A stretch of DNA of 64,000 nt from UBA7803 sp963822255 (lineage in GTDB: Bacteria > Pseudomonadota > Gammaproteobacteria > Pseudomonadales > Azotimanducaceae), in NCBI GenBank assembly GCA_963822255.1, contig CAWGGV010000006.1, positions 558,001 through 622,000 on the forward strand, written 5' to 3'. The notes under the pieces were generated by a model that saw only the letters and a program-made list of their open reading frames with translations, ran no database searches and was not told the DNA's origin. This document shows positions 17,310 to 26,608 of this stretch, piece by piece. The first letter of the stretch is position 1. Each line of letters opens with the position of its first letter. The position numbers and the translations under genes were made by a program.

Positions 17310-19457
17310 GTGACGATCGTCGGCGGCGTCGGCCTTCGCTACTGGTGGGGCGTGTTTCGCACGTCGGACCCCGATCTCGGCCGGTTGCGCTCGGCGTTCC
17401 GGGCGACCGCCAGCGCCGGCCTCGCCACGATCGCGGTGTGGGGCGTCTTCCAGGCGGTTCAGCAGCCCATGCGGGTGGGCCTGGTCGGGGTGGTGGTGGC
17501 CATGTTCGGCTCCACCGTCGTGAGCGACCCCGAGGCCCGTGACCGGCGTACCACGATGGCCCTGTTTCCGCTGGTGGCAGCGGTTTCCCTGGCGCTTGGC
17601 AGCGCGCTGGCGCCATGGCTGTGGGCTCGTCAGCTCGGCTTCCTGGCGGTCATAGCCACCGCCGTGATGATCCGCCGGTTCGGGCCGCGCTACGTGGCGG
17701 TGGGAATGATCGGTTTCTTCACCTACTTCTTCGCGACGTTGTTCCAGGCGCACTTGTCGACCTTGCCATGGATGGTGGCCGCGGTCACGATGTCCGTCGG
17801 CATCGCCTACCTGATCCGCTTCCATCTGCTGCCGGACGACCCCGGTGCTCAGCTCCGCCGTGCGCTGGACGCGTTTCCGGGCGCGGTGGACCTCGCTCTC
17901 ATGACCCTGGTGCGACTGACCCGCGTTCCCCGGTGGGGCCGCAGTGAGCGACACCTGGCCAGACGCGCGGTGGCGCGGGTCAACGGGGTGGCCCTCAAAG
18001 TGGAAGATCACCTGGACCAATGCTCTGCCAGCCGCATCCATCGGCAGCTGTCCGTCGGTGCGGTGCGCCGGGATGCCTTCGAGCTCGAGCTGGCCGTGGA
18101 GCGTCTGGCGGCATCGGTCAGCGACGCTGTCGCCGATTCGGATTCAGCTGCGCAGCGCGCCACCCTGGCGGCCGCGCTGCGGGATGCGCAATCCACGCTC
18201 CGCACCCGATCCGAACCAGGCGCTGCCGCCGAGGCCGGACTGTCCGCGGCCATGCGTACCGGCTACTCCTGGGAGCGCGTGCACCACGATCTGGGAGACC
18301 TGGTGGCGGCGCGCCAGGCACTGCTTCGCGGCGAGGCCGAGCCGGGCGAAGAGGACCGGCAGCCGCCGGGCAGCGCCGTGGACACTGCTCGTCCGTTGCC
18401 GGCCGCCGGCGACCAGATCACCCGGCAGACCATCCAGGCCACCGTCGCCGCGGGGCTCGCGATTGCGGCGGGATACGCCATCTCGCCACAGCGGTGGTAC
18501 TGGGCCGTCATCGCCGCCTTCATCATGTTCGCCCGCGCCAGCACGCTCGGCGAGAGCCTGGTGCGCGGCTGGCAGCGGATTCTCGGCACCGCCTTCGGCG
18601 TGCTCGGCGGTATTGTCCTCGCGGGGGTGGTAGGGCGTCATCCCATCGCCGACTTCGCCATACTGTTCGGCGCCATGTTCGTGGGTCTCTACCTCATGCC
18701 GGTGGCGTATACCGGCATGGCCCTGGCGATCACCCTGATGCTTTCCGCCCTCTACAGTCTGCTCGGTCGCTTCACCGCCGACCTGATGCTGCTGCGGTTA
18801 TCGGAGACTTCCGCCGGCTGCGCCATCGCCGCCCTGGTGGCCGCGGTCGTGCTGCCGACGCCCACCCGGCCGCGCATCACCAGCGCCATCACCGAGACGC
18901 TCCGCAGCATTGCCGACGTCCTGGAGTGTGCACTGGTACAGCGCCCGGCGACCCGTCAGGCACTGTTCGACCAGTCGCGGCAGATGGACCGCAGCCTGCT
19001 CACCGCAAAGGACGCGGCGCGGCCCCTGACGACCGGCCTCGGCGCCCTGGCCTCCCGGGGCCTGCGTCACCGGATTCACCTGCTGAACGCCACCTGCTTC
19101 TTCATTCGCCACCTGCCGTCGAGCCGCGGCACCGTGGAGCTGGGCGAGGCGGACCCCGGCGGCGTCGCCGGCATCGGCCGCCGACTGGCCGAAAACGCCC
19201 GCGCGGTGGCTGCCAGCGCCCGAGAGGAGCGGGGCGCTGATGCTTCCCCCGCCCCGGACCCGGTCGTCCCCGCACGCTACCGGATCGAGGATCTGCGGGA
19301 CCGGCTCTCGCAGTCAGAGCGCCTCGGACAGGGGCCGGGAAGCCCGCGGGCGGCGCTGCACTGGCTGCAGCGGGCGGACGGCTCGCTCGTCGAGCTCGCC
19401 CGCTCCTACGAGGTCGGCATCGGCGAGCAACGTTCCGGCACTCAGATCTGCGAGTAG
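17310..19457 (+). CDS. FUSC-family inner-membrane transporter
   Basis: A 715-residue membrane protein of the fusaric acid resistance/aromatic acid exporter superfamily (YccS, AaeB). It has the typical two-half layout. A first hydrophobic block (about 20-180) has helices such as VGLVGVVVAMFGSTVV, then a long soluble helical region (about 190-380), and a second hydrophobic block (about 385-520) holds WYWAVIAAFIMFARAS, the family signature of this fold. A soluble C-terminus follows. The start is uncertain: I take the GTG at 17310, just before the first membrane segment, instead of a frame that begins 39 codons earlier with atypical residues. Members export aromatic acids or stress compounds. It overlaps the convergent SDR gene by 16 bases. 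Confidence 0.85.
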   Translation: MTIVGGVGLRYWWGVFRTSDPDLGRLRSAFRATASAGLATIAVWGVFQAVQQPMRVGLVGVVVAMFGSTVVSDPEARDRRTTMALFPLVAAVSLALGSALAPWLWARQLGFLAVIATAVMIRRFGPRYVAVGMIGFFTYFFATLFQAHLSTLPWMVAAVTMSVGIAYLIRFHLLPDDPGAQLRRALDAFPGAVDLALMTLVRLTRVPRWGRSERHLARRAVARVNGVALKVEDHLDQCSASRIHRQLSVGAVRRDAFELELAVERLAASVSDAVADSDSAAQRATLAAALRDAQSTLRTRSEPGAAAEAGLSAAMRTGYSWERVHHDLGDLVAARQALLRGEAEPGEEDRQPPGSAVDTARPLPAAGDQITRQTIQATVAAGLAIAAGYAISPQRWYWAVIAAFIMFARASTLGESLVRGWQRILGTAFGVLGGIVLAGVVGRHPIADFAILFGAMFVGLYLMPVAYTGMALAITLMLSALYSLLGRFTADLMLLRLSETSAGCAIAALVAAVVLPTPTRPRITSAITETLRSIADVLECALVQRPATRQALFDQSRQMDRSLLTAKDAARPLTTGLGALASRGLRHRIHLLNATCFFIRHLPSSRGTVELGEADPGGVAGIGRRLAENARAVAASAREERGADASPAPDPVVPARYRIEDLRDRLSQSERLGQGPGSPRAALHWLQRADGSLVELARSYEVGIGEQRSGTQICE

Positions 19458-20284
19458 CCGGAACCGGCGCTGTCGACGCCGCGGCCGCGCGCTGTGTCGA
19501 TCCAGCCGAACTCCTGCAGGATCTGCTGACTGTAGGTCACCCGCCCGTTCACCTTCACCGCATCCTCTGTGGCCAGCAACAGCGCAGCGCTGGCCATCGT
19601 TTGCGGCGGCTCGCCGCGGGGATCGTCCAGACCTTTCACCAGCTTGTGATACACCGTGCCCGGCGTGGGGACCACCTGAGACGGCGAGAAGCAGCTTACG
19701 GCGATGCCGTGCTCGGCCACTTCCTGAGCGAGGCCCTGGGTAAAGCGCTCGAGCGCCGCCTTGCTGGCGCCGTACATGGTGCCGCCTCGGCCCTTGCTCT
19801 CGTACGGACCGCGTCCCGGCCCGATGGCCGCGCCCGACGAGACGTTGACGATGCGTCCCGAGCCACGCTCTATCATGTCGGGCAGGACGAACTTCGACAG
19901 CATGAACGGCCCGTGCACGTTGACCGCGAAGGCACGGATCCAGCGGTGCACGTCGTAATCCACCACCGGCACGTAGTAGTTGAGCGCGGCGTTGTTCACC
20001 AGCACGTCCACCGGACCGTAGGTGCTGTGTGCCTGCAGGACCAGGTTCCGGCAGTCCTCTTCGGCGGCCACGTTGGCCGCTACCGCAGTGGCCTCGCCAC
20101 CGGCCTCGCGGATGCGCCTCACCGTGCTCGCCAGCGACCCTTCCAGTCTGTGATCGCCTTCGCTCACGGTGCGCGCAGCGCAGACGACCCGCGCCCCTTC
20201 CGCGGCGAAGCGCTCGGCGATGCTCGCGCCGATGCCCCGGCTCGCACCGGTCACGATCACGGTCTTGCCGTCCAGCTTGCCCAT
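19442..20284 (-). CDS. Short-chain dehydrogenase/reductase
   Basis: A 280-residue classical SDR. The nucleotide-binding motif TGASRGIG is near residue 12, and an Arg in CAARTV after beta-2 suggests NADP preference. The NNAA loop, catalytic Ser (VSSGAA) and YGASKAA (Tyr and Lys) are all present. A small insertion rich in Gly and Arg (GPGRGPYESKGRGG) lies between the catalytic Ser and Tyr and is typical of a subgroup that handles larger alcohol or keto substrates. The substrate is not predictable. Its 3' end overlaps the convergent FUSC gene. No partner genes flank it on the same strand. Confidence 0.9.
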   Translation of the reverse strand: MGKLDGKTVIVTGASRGIGASIAERFAAEGARVVCAARTVSEGDHRLEGSLASTVRRIREAGGEATAVAANVAAEEDCRNLVLQAHSTYGPVDVLVNNAALNYYVPVVDYDVHRWIRAFAVNVHGPFMLSKFVLPDMIERGSGRIVNVSSGAAIGPGRGPYESKGRGGTMYGASKAALERFTQGLAQEVAEHGIAVSCFSPSQVVPTPGTVYHKLVKGLDDPRGEPPQTMASAALLLATEDAVKVNGRVTYSQQILQEFGWIDTARGRGVDSAGSGYSQI

Positions 20285-20520
20285 TGCCTGTCCCCTCTCT
20301 GCTGACCCTCGACGAACTCTAAGCGAGGGGTATCGGCTGCCGCAACGTCGATCGGCGGCAGCGGGTGGGCAAAAAAGCGGCCGTTCGTAGGCGCATGAAA
20401 ACCAGCGATGACGAAACTCGGACTAGGTGGCACCGGGTCTGGTTACAAATTGCCCCGTGCATGCGACCTGGTTCATCAACGACTAGAGTTGCACTGGCAG
20501 ATCAAAGAAATCAAAAACGC

Positions 20521-21168
20521 ATGGTCGTTGTCTCGAATCCGAAGTATGCCCGCCACCTTCTCACCAGCGTGCTGAAGAATGACCCCGCCAATGCCCGCGC
20601 ACTGGCAGAACTGGGGGTCAGCTATCAAATGGAATCCGATTTCCAGCAGGCGGAACCGCTGATGCGAGAGGCTGTGGCCCTAGAGGATGGCGACTATTTG
20701 CTTCTCACGGAGTTGGCCGACCTCCTCGTGGCAAGGTGCCGGGCGAAATCAAAAACGTCCGAATGCGCGGATTCCGACGTACAGCGTGAGGCGCTCAGTC
20801 TTTACCAGCAAGCCCAGGCGCTGAACCCCGATTCGCCCGAGACTCTTGCCAACTACGCTTCAGCACTGCTGAAGGCCGGCAAACCGGAACAGGCGCTGGA
20901 CCTGTTGAAGCGGGCCTATCGCGCCGCACCATCTGCCTATACGGTCGTTTTGGATCTCGGCATAGCACACGCGCAAGCCGGCCACTGGGGACCAGCGCGT
21001 ACCTTTTTGGAACGAGCCGCGGGTTGGGCTGTGGACGTCCCGGAGGAGCGCGCCCGCGTCAGGGACCTGCTCCGGCAGGTGCAAGCTGCTGCCGAGCGAC
21101 AGCCGCCACAAACGGGTCAGAGCGCGATGGTGCCGACACCCTTGCGGACCACTCCCCCACCGAGGTAG
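20521..21168 (+). CDS. TPR protein in a lower-GC patch
   Basis: A 215-residue TPR-only protein. The repeats run from about residue 20 to 190, with units ending in typical TPR turns (DPANARALAELGVSYQ, NPDSPETLANYASALLKAG, LDLGIAHAQAGHWG). There is no signal peptide and no enzymatic domain. The frame is open for 52 more codons upstream to 20365, but that part is low in protein-like features, so the ATG at 20521 is preferred. The gene and the 150 bases before it are visibly poorer in GC and use more A-rich codons than all neighbours, which suggests recent acquisition or the remnant of a larger gene. It overlaps the convergent acyltransferase gene by 52 bases. Confidence 0.6.
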   Translation: MVVVSNPKYARHLLTSVLKNDPANARALAELGVSYQMESDFQQAEPLMREAVALEDGDYLLLTELADLLVARCRAKSKTSECADSDVQREALSLYQQAQALNPDSPETLANYASALLKAGKPEQALDLLKRAYRAAPSAYTVVLDLGIAHAQAGHWGPARTFLERAAGWAVDVPEERARVRDLLRQVQAAAERQPPQTGQSAMVPTPLRTTPPPR

Positions 21169-22133
21169 TGGTCGACGATCGTGCTCCGAAGACGGCTGTC
21201 GCGCGGCAGCGCCGACACGTCGGGCCAATGCGCCCGGTCCAGGTCCGGTCGGTCGAAAACGAACTCGAAGACGCCCGATGGTCCCTCCCGCAACTCGTGA
21301 AGCACGAAGCGGCGCTGAAAGTGAAGGATGTTCGATCCGGCCGGCAGAAGCTTCACGAGCACCGGATCGAGCAGCCAGGAGGTGCAGGCGTAGAAGCGTG
21401 GCTTCTCGTTCGGGAAGTGAGTCGCAAAGAAGGCCGGCGCGCGCGCCAGCGAGTCATCGCAACGTACGGGATCGAGAACACCGTCTTCGGGAATGTGCAC
21501 GTCCAGGAACGGCTCGTCGGGCAGGACCGGCCCCAGCGCACGCTGGACCCGCCCCCGCTGAAACTGCAGACGGCCCAGTCGGAACAGATGGTGGCTGAGG
21601 TGATGGCAGAGCCACCAGCCTTTGTTCATGCCCACGGCTCTATGCACCCGGTGGTGAAGGAACACCTGCTGACCGATGTCCCACAGCGTGGCGTAGGTCG
21701 TCCCGGCAGCGACACCGCGCGCCGCCTGTTGCAGCGCTACCTGCTGCGCCAGTCCGAGCGCCGCGTAGGCATAGAACAATGGACACGGCGGAAAGGCCGG
21801 CGGCCATCCGAGGCGATGATAGCCGGTGGGCGTGTAGCGGCTGGCGATCATCCACTGCACGTGCGCACCCAGCCGGTGGATGCGGGGCTCCTCCCAGCTG
21901 ACGCGATTGTCCACCAGGTGGCGGGTGGCAACTGCCGGAAAACCGTAGGTTCTGCAGAGTCCGGCGAGCGCTTCGTCGTGAGGAAGCCGAACGTCCCGCC
22001 GCTGCACCCAGCCCGCTGACGCGGCGAAATCCGCACGCCAGACCTCGCAGCCGGCGGGCGCGCCGCTGACGGAGACGGCCTCGTCGAAGCTGAGCGCCGC
22101 GATGGACTCGTGTCGTTCCACCGGCCGTGTCAC
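21117..22133 (-). CDS. GNAT-like (NAT_N/GNAT_C) acyltransferase domain protein
   Basis: A 338-residue protein matching my knowledge of the two-domain family with an N-terminal NAT_N region and a GNAT_C catalytic-like region. The C-terminal part has the signature LDVHIPEDGVLDPVRCDDS followed by ARAPAFFATHFP and PRFYACTSWLLDP. The N-terminal half is helical and Trp/His-rich (GWWLCHHLSHHLFRLGRLQF). These proteins are presumed acyl-CoA-dependent transferases with unknown substrates. The GTG start at 22133 overlaps the corrected stop of the YdjC-like gene as GTGA, so the two were probably one coupled unit. The 3' end overlaps the convergent TPR gene. Confidence 0.75.
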   Translation of the reverse strand: MTRPVERHESIAALSFDEAVSVSGAPAGCEVWRADFAASAGWVQRRDVRLPHDEALAGLCRTYGFPAVATRHLVDNRVSWEEPRIHRLGAHVQWMIASRYTPTGYHRLGWPPAFPPCPLFYAYAALGLAQQVALQQAARGVAAGTTYATLWDIGQQVFLHHRVHRAVGMNKGWWLCHHLSHHLFRLGRLQFQRGRVQRALGPVLPDEPFLDVHIPEDGVLDPVRCDDSLARAPAFFATHFPNEKPRFYACTSWLLDPVLVKLLPAGSNILHFQRRFVLHELREGPSGVFEFVFDRPDLDRAHWPDVSALPRDSRLRSTIVDHYLGGGVVRKGVGTIAL

Positions 22134-22904
22134 GACCCGGCGAGGTCATCGACAGACACCAGCTCGATGCCGCGTGCCTTGACGGCGCCGCGCACGTCCG
22201 GGATCCGTGAGCACCTCGAGGTCGCTGCTGCGGAAGCGCTCCGCCCAGTGGACGTTGCCGGCGTCGCGTCGGACGATGGCGCCGAGCTCGGCGCCCGGGA
22301 CGGCCGGGTGGGTGCACAGGTAATGAGTGCCCGTGGTCAATCTGGCAATGTGGCTCAGCAGCCACGCCTTCTTGTCGGGGTACGAATCGTTGCCTTCATA
22401 GGGGCTCAGCATGACGGACGACTCGAACTGGACGTGAGGCTCGACCACCGGATACAGAAACGGCACCTCGAGCTCGTTGCAGAGCCGCCGGTAGGCCTCG
22501 GGACACACCGCTCCCATGTGATTGTCGCAACAGATCAGGCGGATGCCGGCCGCCTTCACACGGTCCGCCTGTGCCCGCACCTCGGCGAACGCTTGCTGCG
22601 CGTCGAGTGTCGCCATTGCGTCCTTCACGGTGCGGTGCATGGTGCCGTCGGCTTCCGCGAGGGAAGCGCCGCCGGTGATCGGCCGCCAGCGCAGGTGATC
22701 CCACTCGCAGGTGAGCGTGCAGTGCAGGCCGATCGGAATCGCGTGCTCACGGGCCAGGGATACCGCCTCGTCGAACCACGGGCACGGCGCCATGATCGCT
22801 GCCTGAGTGACGATGCCTTCCTCGAAAGCGCGTACGATGCCTTCATTGACGGCGTGACACATGCCCATGTCGTCGGCCTGGACGACCAGCCTGATCTCCG
22901 CCAT
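22130..22904 (-). CDS. ChbG/YdjC-like carbohydrate deacetylase, 1-base frameshift near its end
   Basis: A polysaccharide-deacetylase-like protein of the YdjC/ChbG family, which removes acetyl groups from small sugars. Metal-site motifs are present: ADDMGMCHAVNEG (Asp pair), GLHCTLT (His) and CDNHMGA (His). As written, the frame ends at 22146 in an Arg-rich tail. Removing one G from the GGG at 22200-22202 restores a natural C-terminus reading LTDPDVRGAVKARGIEL and a stop at 22130. This overlaps the next gene's GTG start by exactly 4 bases, which strongly supports the correction. I therefore give the corrected extent, about 257 residues. The gene is divergent from the ATP-grasp gene. Confidence 0.82.
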
Positions 22905-23058
22905 AACGCCCTCGTGCTGTGCTCGATCCCGGCGCTGGAGTGTGCCCGAACGGAGGTAGGAAGCCCAGCGCCGCCGCCGGTCCGCGACGACGGCCCATGA
23001 CCGCTAGACGCGCAGAAGCGTTTGTGAGAGGTTTTCCGCGCCAGGGACAGGGAAAAGC

Positions 23059-24504
23059 ATGAGCATCGACTGGAGCGAATACCGCACCGACGCGTTCTAC
23101 GACGAGCTCATCACCCCCAAAGGGCGCGCCCGCACCGGCGCGGGCAACCTCTGCCGCACGCTCGCGCAGCTCTCGGACGACGAGCTCGCCGAGCGTAAGA
23201 CCGCCGCCGAGCTGGCCATCCGCTCCATGGGCATCACGTTCACGGTGTACACCGGCGAGGGCAGCGGATCCATCGACCGGGAGTGGCCGTTCGACATCGT
23301 GCCGCGGCTGATCATGAAGCGGGAGTGGGACACCGTCAGCGCCGGGCTGCGACAGCGGGTGAAGGCTCTCAACCGTTTCATCGACGACGTCTATCACGAG
23401 CAGCGGGTGCTGGCGGACGGCGTAGTGCCGGCCGACTACGTCCGCCGCTCCCGGGAGTTCCGAGCCGAATGCGTGGGCGTGGATCCGCCCCACGGCGTCT
23501 GGTCCCACGTCTGCGGTACCGATCTGGTGCGCGATGCCGACGGGCGGTTCTACGTGCTCGAGGACAACCTCAGGGTGCCGTCGGGCGTTTCCTACATGCT
23601 CGAGAACCGCGAGGTCATGAAACGGGTGTTCCCGGAGCTGTTCGAGGAGTACGTGATCCATCCGGTCGACGACTACCCCGACCGCCTCGCCGACTGCCTG
23701 CGCTCGCTGTCGCCGAGACCGTCGCCTCAGGTGGCGGTGCTCACGCCCGGCATCTACAACTCCGCCTATTTCGAGCACGCGTATCTCGCCAACGCCATGT
23801 CGGCGCAGCTCGTGGAAGGCTCCGACCTGATGGTAGGTGGCGACGACAAGGTGTACATGCGCACCATCGACGGGCTGATCCAGGTGGACGTGATCTACCG
23901 GCGCATCGACGACCTGTTCATCGACCCGGAGGTCTTCAACCGCGACTCGGCGCTGGGCGTCCCGGGGCTCATGCGGGCCTGGGCGGCGGGCAACGTGGCC
24001 CTCGCGAACGCGCCGGGATGCGGGGTCGCAGACGACAAGGTGATCTACACCTACGTGCCGGACATCATCCGCTATTACCTGGGCGAGGAGCCGCTTCTGC
24101 CTAACGTGCCGTCCTACCGATGCGTGGACAAGGTCGAGCGCGACTACGTGCTCGAGAACCTGGACAAGCTGGTGGTGAAGCCGGCCAATGAGTCCGGCGG
24201 CTACGGCATGCTCATCGGCCCTAAAGCCACCCGCACCGAGCGCGAGCGGTTCGCCCGGCAGATCCTCGCCAACCCCCGCAATTACATGGCTCAACCCATG
24301 CTGCTGCTGTCCACTGCTCCGACCCTGGTGAACGACCACGCAGAACCGAGGCATCTGGACCTGCGGCCGTTCATTCTCTCCGGGGAGAAGACCTTCGTGA
24401 CCACGGGCGGGCTGACCCGGGTGGCGCTGCGCAAAGGGTCGACGGTAGTGAACTCCTCCCAGGGCGGCGGTAGCAAAGACACCTGGGTGGTGGACCTGGA
24501 ATGA
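23059..24504 (+). CDS. Circularly permuted type 2 ATP-grasp protein
   Basis: A 481-residue protein of the CP_ATPgrasp_2 (DUF404/DUF407) family. The order of ATP-grasp elements is permuted. The signature FYVLEDNLRVPSG (metal and nucleotide carboxylates) comes early, near residue 170, and KLVVKPANESGGYGM (the nucleotide-binding lysine and glycine loop) comes near residue 370. A YHEQRVL element and GVWSHVCGTDLVRD precede them. Family members are thought to ligate amino acids or amines to a peptide, working with the alpha-E protein and usually a transglutaminase-like protease. The alpha-E gene follows with a 4-base overlap, but no transglutaminase is present here. The ATG at 23059 has a weak AGGGAAAAG site upstream. 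Confidence 0.92.
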   Translation: MSIDWSEYRTDAFYDELITPKGRARTGAGNLCRTLAQLSDDELAERKTAAELAIRSMGITFTVYTGEGSGSIDREWPFDIVPRLIMKREWDTVSAGLRQRVKALNRFIDDVYHEQRVLADGVVPADYVRRSREFRAECVGVDPPHGVWSHVCGTDLVRDADGRFYVLEDNLRVPSGVSYMLENREVMKRVFPELFEEYVIHPVDDYPDRLADCLRSLSPRPSPQVAVLTPGIYNSAYFEHAYLANAMSAQLVEGSDLMVGGDDKVYMRTIDGLIQVDVIYRRIDDLFIDPEVFNRDSALGVPGLMRAWAAGNVALANAPGCGVADDKVIYTYVPDIIRYYLGEEPLLPNVPSYRCVDKVERDYVLENLDKLVVKPANESGGYGMLIGPKATRTERERFARQILANPRNYMAQPMLLLSTAPTLVNDHAEPRHLDLRPFILSGEKTFVTTGGLTRVALRKGSTVVNSSQGGGSKDTWVVDLE

Positions 24505-25484
24505 CCGCCCACACACTCTCGAGCACCGCTCAGCGCAGCTACTGGCTGGGACGCTATCTGGAACGCAGCGAGACCTCCGCCCGGCTCGTCACGGTCCACG
24601 CCAACCTGCTCATCGACCTGCCGCGGCGCATGCCGCTGGGGTGGCGGCCGCTGGTGACGATCACCGGCAGCGGCAGTCTTTTCGACCAGCACTTCGACGA
24701 GACCACCGAGAAGAATGTCTGCCGCTTCCTCATCAACGACCCGCGCAATCCCGGCTCGCTCATCAACAGCCTGTCGTGGGCCCGGGAGAACGCCCGCACC
24801 TTGCGGGGCATCATTCCCGGCCCGGCGTTCGAGTTCATCAACGACTGCTATCTGTTCGCCCGCGAGCACCTCGCCGAGCCGCTGTCGCGCACCCGCCGGG
24901 TTTCCGGGCTCAACACCGTGACCGATCACGTTCAGCAGGTGGATGGCTACATGTCCGCCAACATGCTGCACGACGCTCACTGGTGCTTCCTGCGGATAGG
25001 TCAGTTCCTCGAGCGCGCCGACATGACCACCCGGATGATCGATGCGGGCACGGGCACCTTCTGGGCGTCCGCCGCGGAGCTCGAGCCGTTCGCCGACATC
25101 CAGTGGCGCAGCGTGCTCCGGGCGCTGTATGCGCTGCAGAGCTACAACACCACCGTCGCCGGACCGATCTCACAGGGGCCGGTGATCGACTTCCTGATCA
25201 ACGATCCGCGGCTGCCGCGGTCGGTGGCCTACGGCCTGAACTCGGTGCGCAACAACCTCCGATCCCTGCCCCGCCACGACCAGCCCCTGCGGGCCGTCAA
25301 CCGGCTGCGCCGGGAGCTCGCCGCCACCGCCGTGCGGGAGATGGCGGCGGACGACGTTTCGCAGTTTTTGGACCAGTGCCAGGTGCGACTCGGCCAGATC
25401 CACGACCAGATGCACCGGACCTACTTCGACTTCCGTCCCCGGCGCCGGCGGGCGAAGCCCGATAGCGCCGTCAACGCCGCTTGA
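24501..25484 (+). CDS. Alpha-E domain protein (DUF403)
   Basis: A 327-residue all-helical alpha-E protein. Conserved features include the N-terminal YWLGRYLERSE with its Arg/Glu pattern, the NPGSL-like loop (DPRNPGSLINSLSWAREN) repeated later as DPRLPRSVAYGLNSVRNN, and RIGQFLERADMTTRM in the middle. Alpha-E proteins are nearly always encoded next to the circularly permuted ATP-grasp, as here, with an ATGA overlap. They are presumed to act in the same peptide-modifying pathway, and no catalytic role is proven. The 3' end overlaps the convergent methyltransferase gene by 14 bases. There is no third partner downstream. Confidence 0.92.
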   Translation: MTAHTLSSTAQRSYWLGRYLERSETSARLVTVHANLLIDLPRRMPLGWRPLVTITGSGSLFDQHFDETTEKNVCRFLINDPRNPGSLINSLSWARENARTLRGIIPGPAFEFINDCYLFAREHLAEPLSRTRRVSGLNTVTDHVQQVDGYMSANMLHDAHWCFLRIGQFLERADMTTRMIDAGTGTFWASAAELEPFADIQWRSVLRALYALQSYNTTVAGPISQGPVIDFLINDPRLPRSVAYGLNSVRNNLRSLPRHDQPLRAVNRLRRELAATAVREMAADDVSQFLDQCQVRLGQIHDQMHRTYFDFRPRRRRAKPDSAVNAA

Positions 25485-26217
25485 TGACGAGACCCTGCCC
25501 GGTGGTCAGGTCGAGCACTTCCTCACCGCGGTCGACGAAATATTCTATGGCCGCGTGGCGGGCTCCCGGGCAGGTCTCCACGCCGTGGTCATCGAGCAGA
25601 AGGACGCCGCCCCTCACCAGGCGCGGATAGAAGAACGCCAGCGAGTCCCGGGTCGCGGCATGAAGATCGACGTCGATGTGCACGAAGCGGAAGCGTTCGT
25701 CCTCGAGGCCGGCGAAGGTGTCGGGGATCCAGCCCACCCGGAGCTGCGCCTCGGGAAAGCCGGCAAGGGCCGCTTCGGCCACCCGCCGGTCGTGTCTCAG
25801 GTCTCCCGGCCGCCAATCCTGCCGGCCGCGCCGGGTCCGATCGTGCTCGCCCGGCGGCGGCAGGCCGGCAAAGGCGTCGAACCCATAATGTTTCGCGCCG
25901 TCGTGGTAGGTACCGGCCAGCGCCTGCAGGATGATGGCCGATCCGACGCCCCGCGCCACACCGCACTCGGCGGTGCTGCCGTCGAGGTCCCGGGCCAGCC
26001 GGAGCATCTGCACGAGGGTGAAGCGGCGGTCGAGAGGGCGTACCTGGGGGCGGCGCAGCGCCGGGTCGGCACGCATCACGCCTCGGAAAGGATCCAGCCA
26101 TGACTGATCGACGATCCAGGTCAGGCGCGGTTTGTACAGATAGCGGCCGCCCCACACCGCCACGCGCTCTACCGCCCGGTGCTTGATCCGCTCGAGAATG
26201 CCCGTTCCACGGCGCAT
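25471..26217 (-). CDS. TylF/MycF-family SAM-dependent methyltransferase
   Basis: A 248-residue methyltransferase resembling macrocin O-methyltransferases (TylF). The SAM motif is STAECGVARGVGSAI, with the acidic residue at the end of the next strand in HYGFDAFAGLPPPGEHD. The metal-dependent catalytic motif RFVHIDVDLHAATRDSLAFF and the C-terminal GGVLLLDDHG follow. These enzymes usually methylate sugar or polyketide hydroxyls, and here the acceptor is unknown. The ATG at 26217 is preceded by GGAGG at an unusually long 14-base spacing. A longer in-frame upstream extension looks non-coding. It converges on the alpha-E gene and is divergent from the small membrane protein gene. Confidence 0.85.
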   Translation of the reverse strand: MRRGTGILERIKHRAVERVAVWGGRYLYKPRLTWIVDQSWLDPFRGVMRADPALRRPQVRPLDRRFTLVQMLRLARDLDGSTAECGVARGVGSAIILQALAGTYHDGAKHYGFDAFAGLPPPGEHDRTRRGRQDWRPGDLRHDRRVAEAALAGFPEAQLRVGWIPDTFAGLEDERFRFVHIDVDLHAATRDSLAFFYPRLVRGGVLLLDDHGVETCPGARHAAIEYFVDRGEEVLDLTTGQGLVIKRR

Positions 26218-26383
26218 GCTGTGTCGGTCGACCTCCGCCGGGCCCCGGCCCCGGCACGAATGGGAGAGTGAATTCAAGAGTGCACAGGCTAACCCGATTC
26301 CGGCGGGCACCGTCAATCGATTCACGCCGGTTGCCGGCGCCGCGGGCCTGCCGGTATTCTCCCGAACCAACCGGAAAGTCGAT

Positions 26384-26608
26384 ATGCGATACCTCATTCG
26401 GCTGGTGATCCCCGCCCTGGTGTTCGCCGGCGCTTTTTACCTGCTGACCCGGCGGCCACGGCACGACGGCACGCCCCGGGCCGGCGGTAGCAACCGCGCG
26501 CCTCGGCAGGGCTCCGACGTGTTCCCGTTCCTCGCCATCCTGGTGGTGAGCGCGATGGTGGCGCTCGGTACCGCCTTCCTGCTGGAGTCCATGTGGGAAC
26601 AGCAGTGA
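26384..26608 (+). CDS. Small two-helix membrane protein
   Basis: A 74-residue protein with two predicted transmembrane helices: residues about 3-20 (YLIRLVIPALVFAGAFYLL) and about 49-68 (FPFLAILVVSAMVALGTAF). They are separated by a basic, Gly/Arg-rich loop, so the loop is probably cytoplasmic. The ATG at 26384 has GGAAAG upstream. The 3' end overlaps the dioxygenase start by 16 bases, and the Shine-Dalgarno of the next gene lies inside this one, so the two are co-translated. No family is recognised. Confidence 0.7.
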   Translation: MRYLIRLVIPALVFAGAFYLLTRRPRHDGTPRAGGSNRAPRQGSDVFPFLAILVVSAMVALGTAFLLESMWEQQ

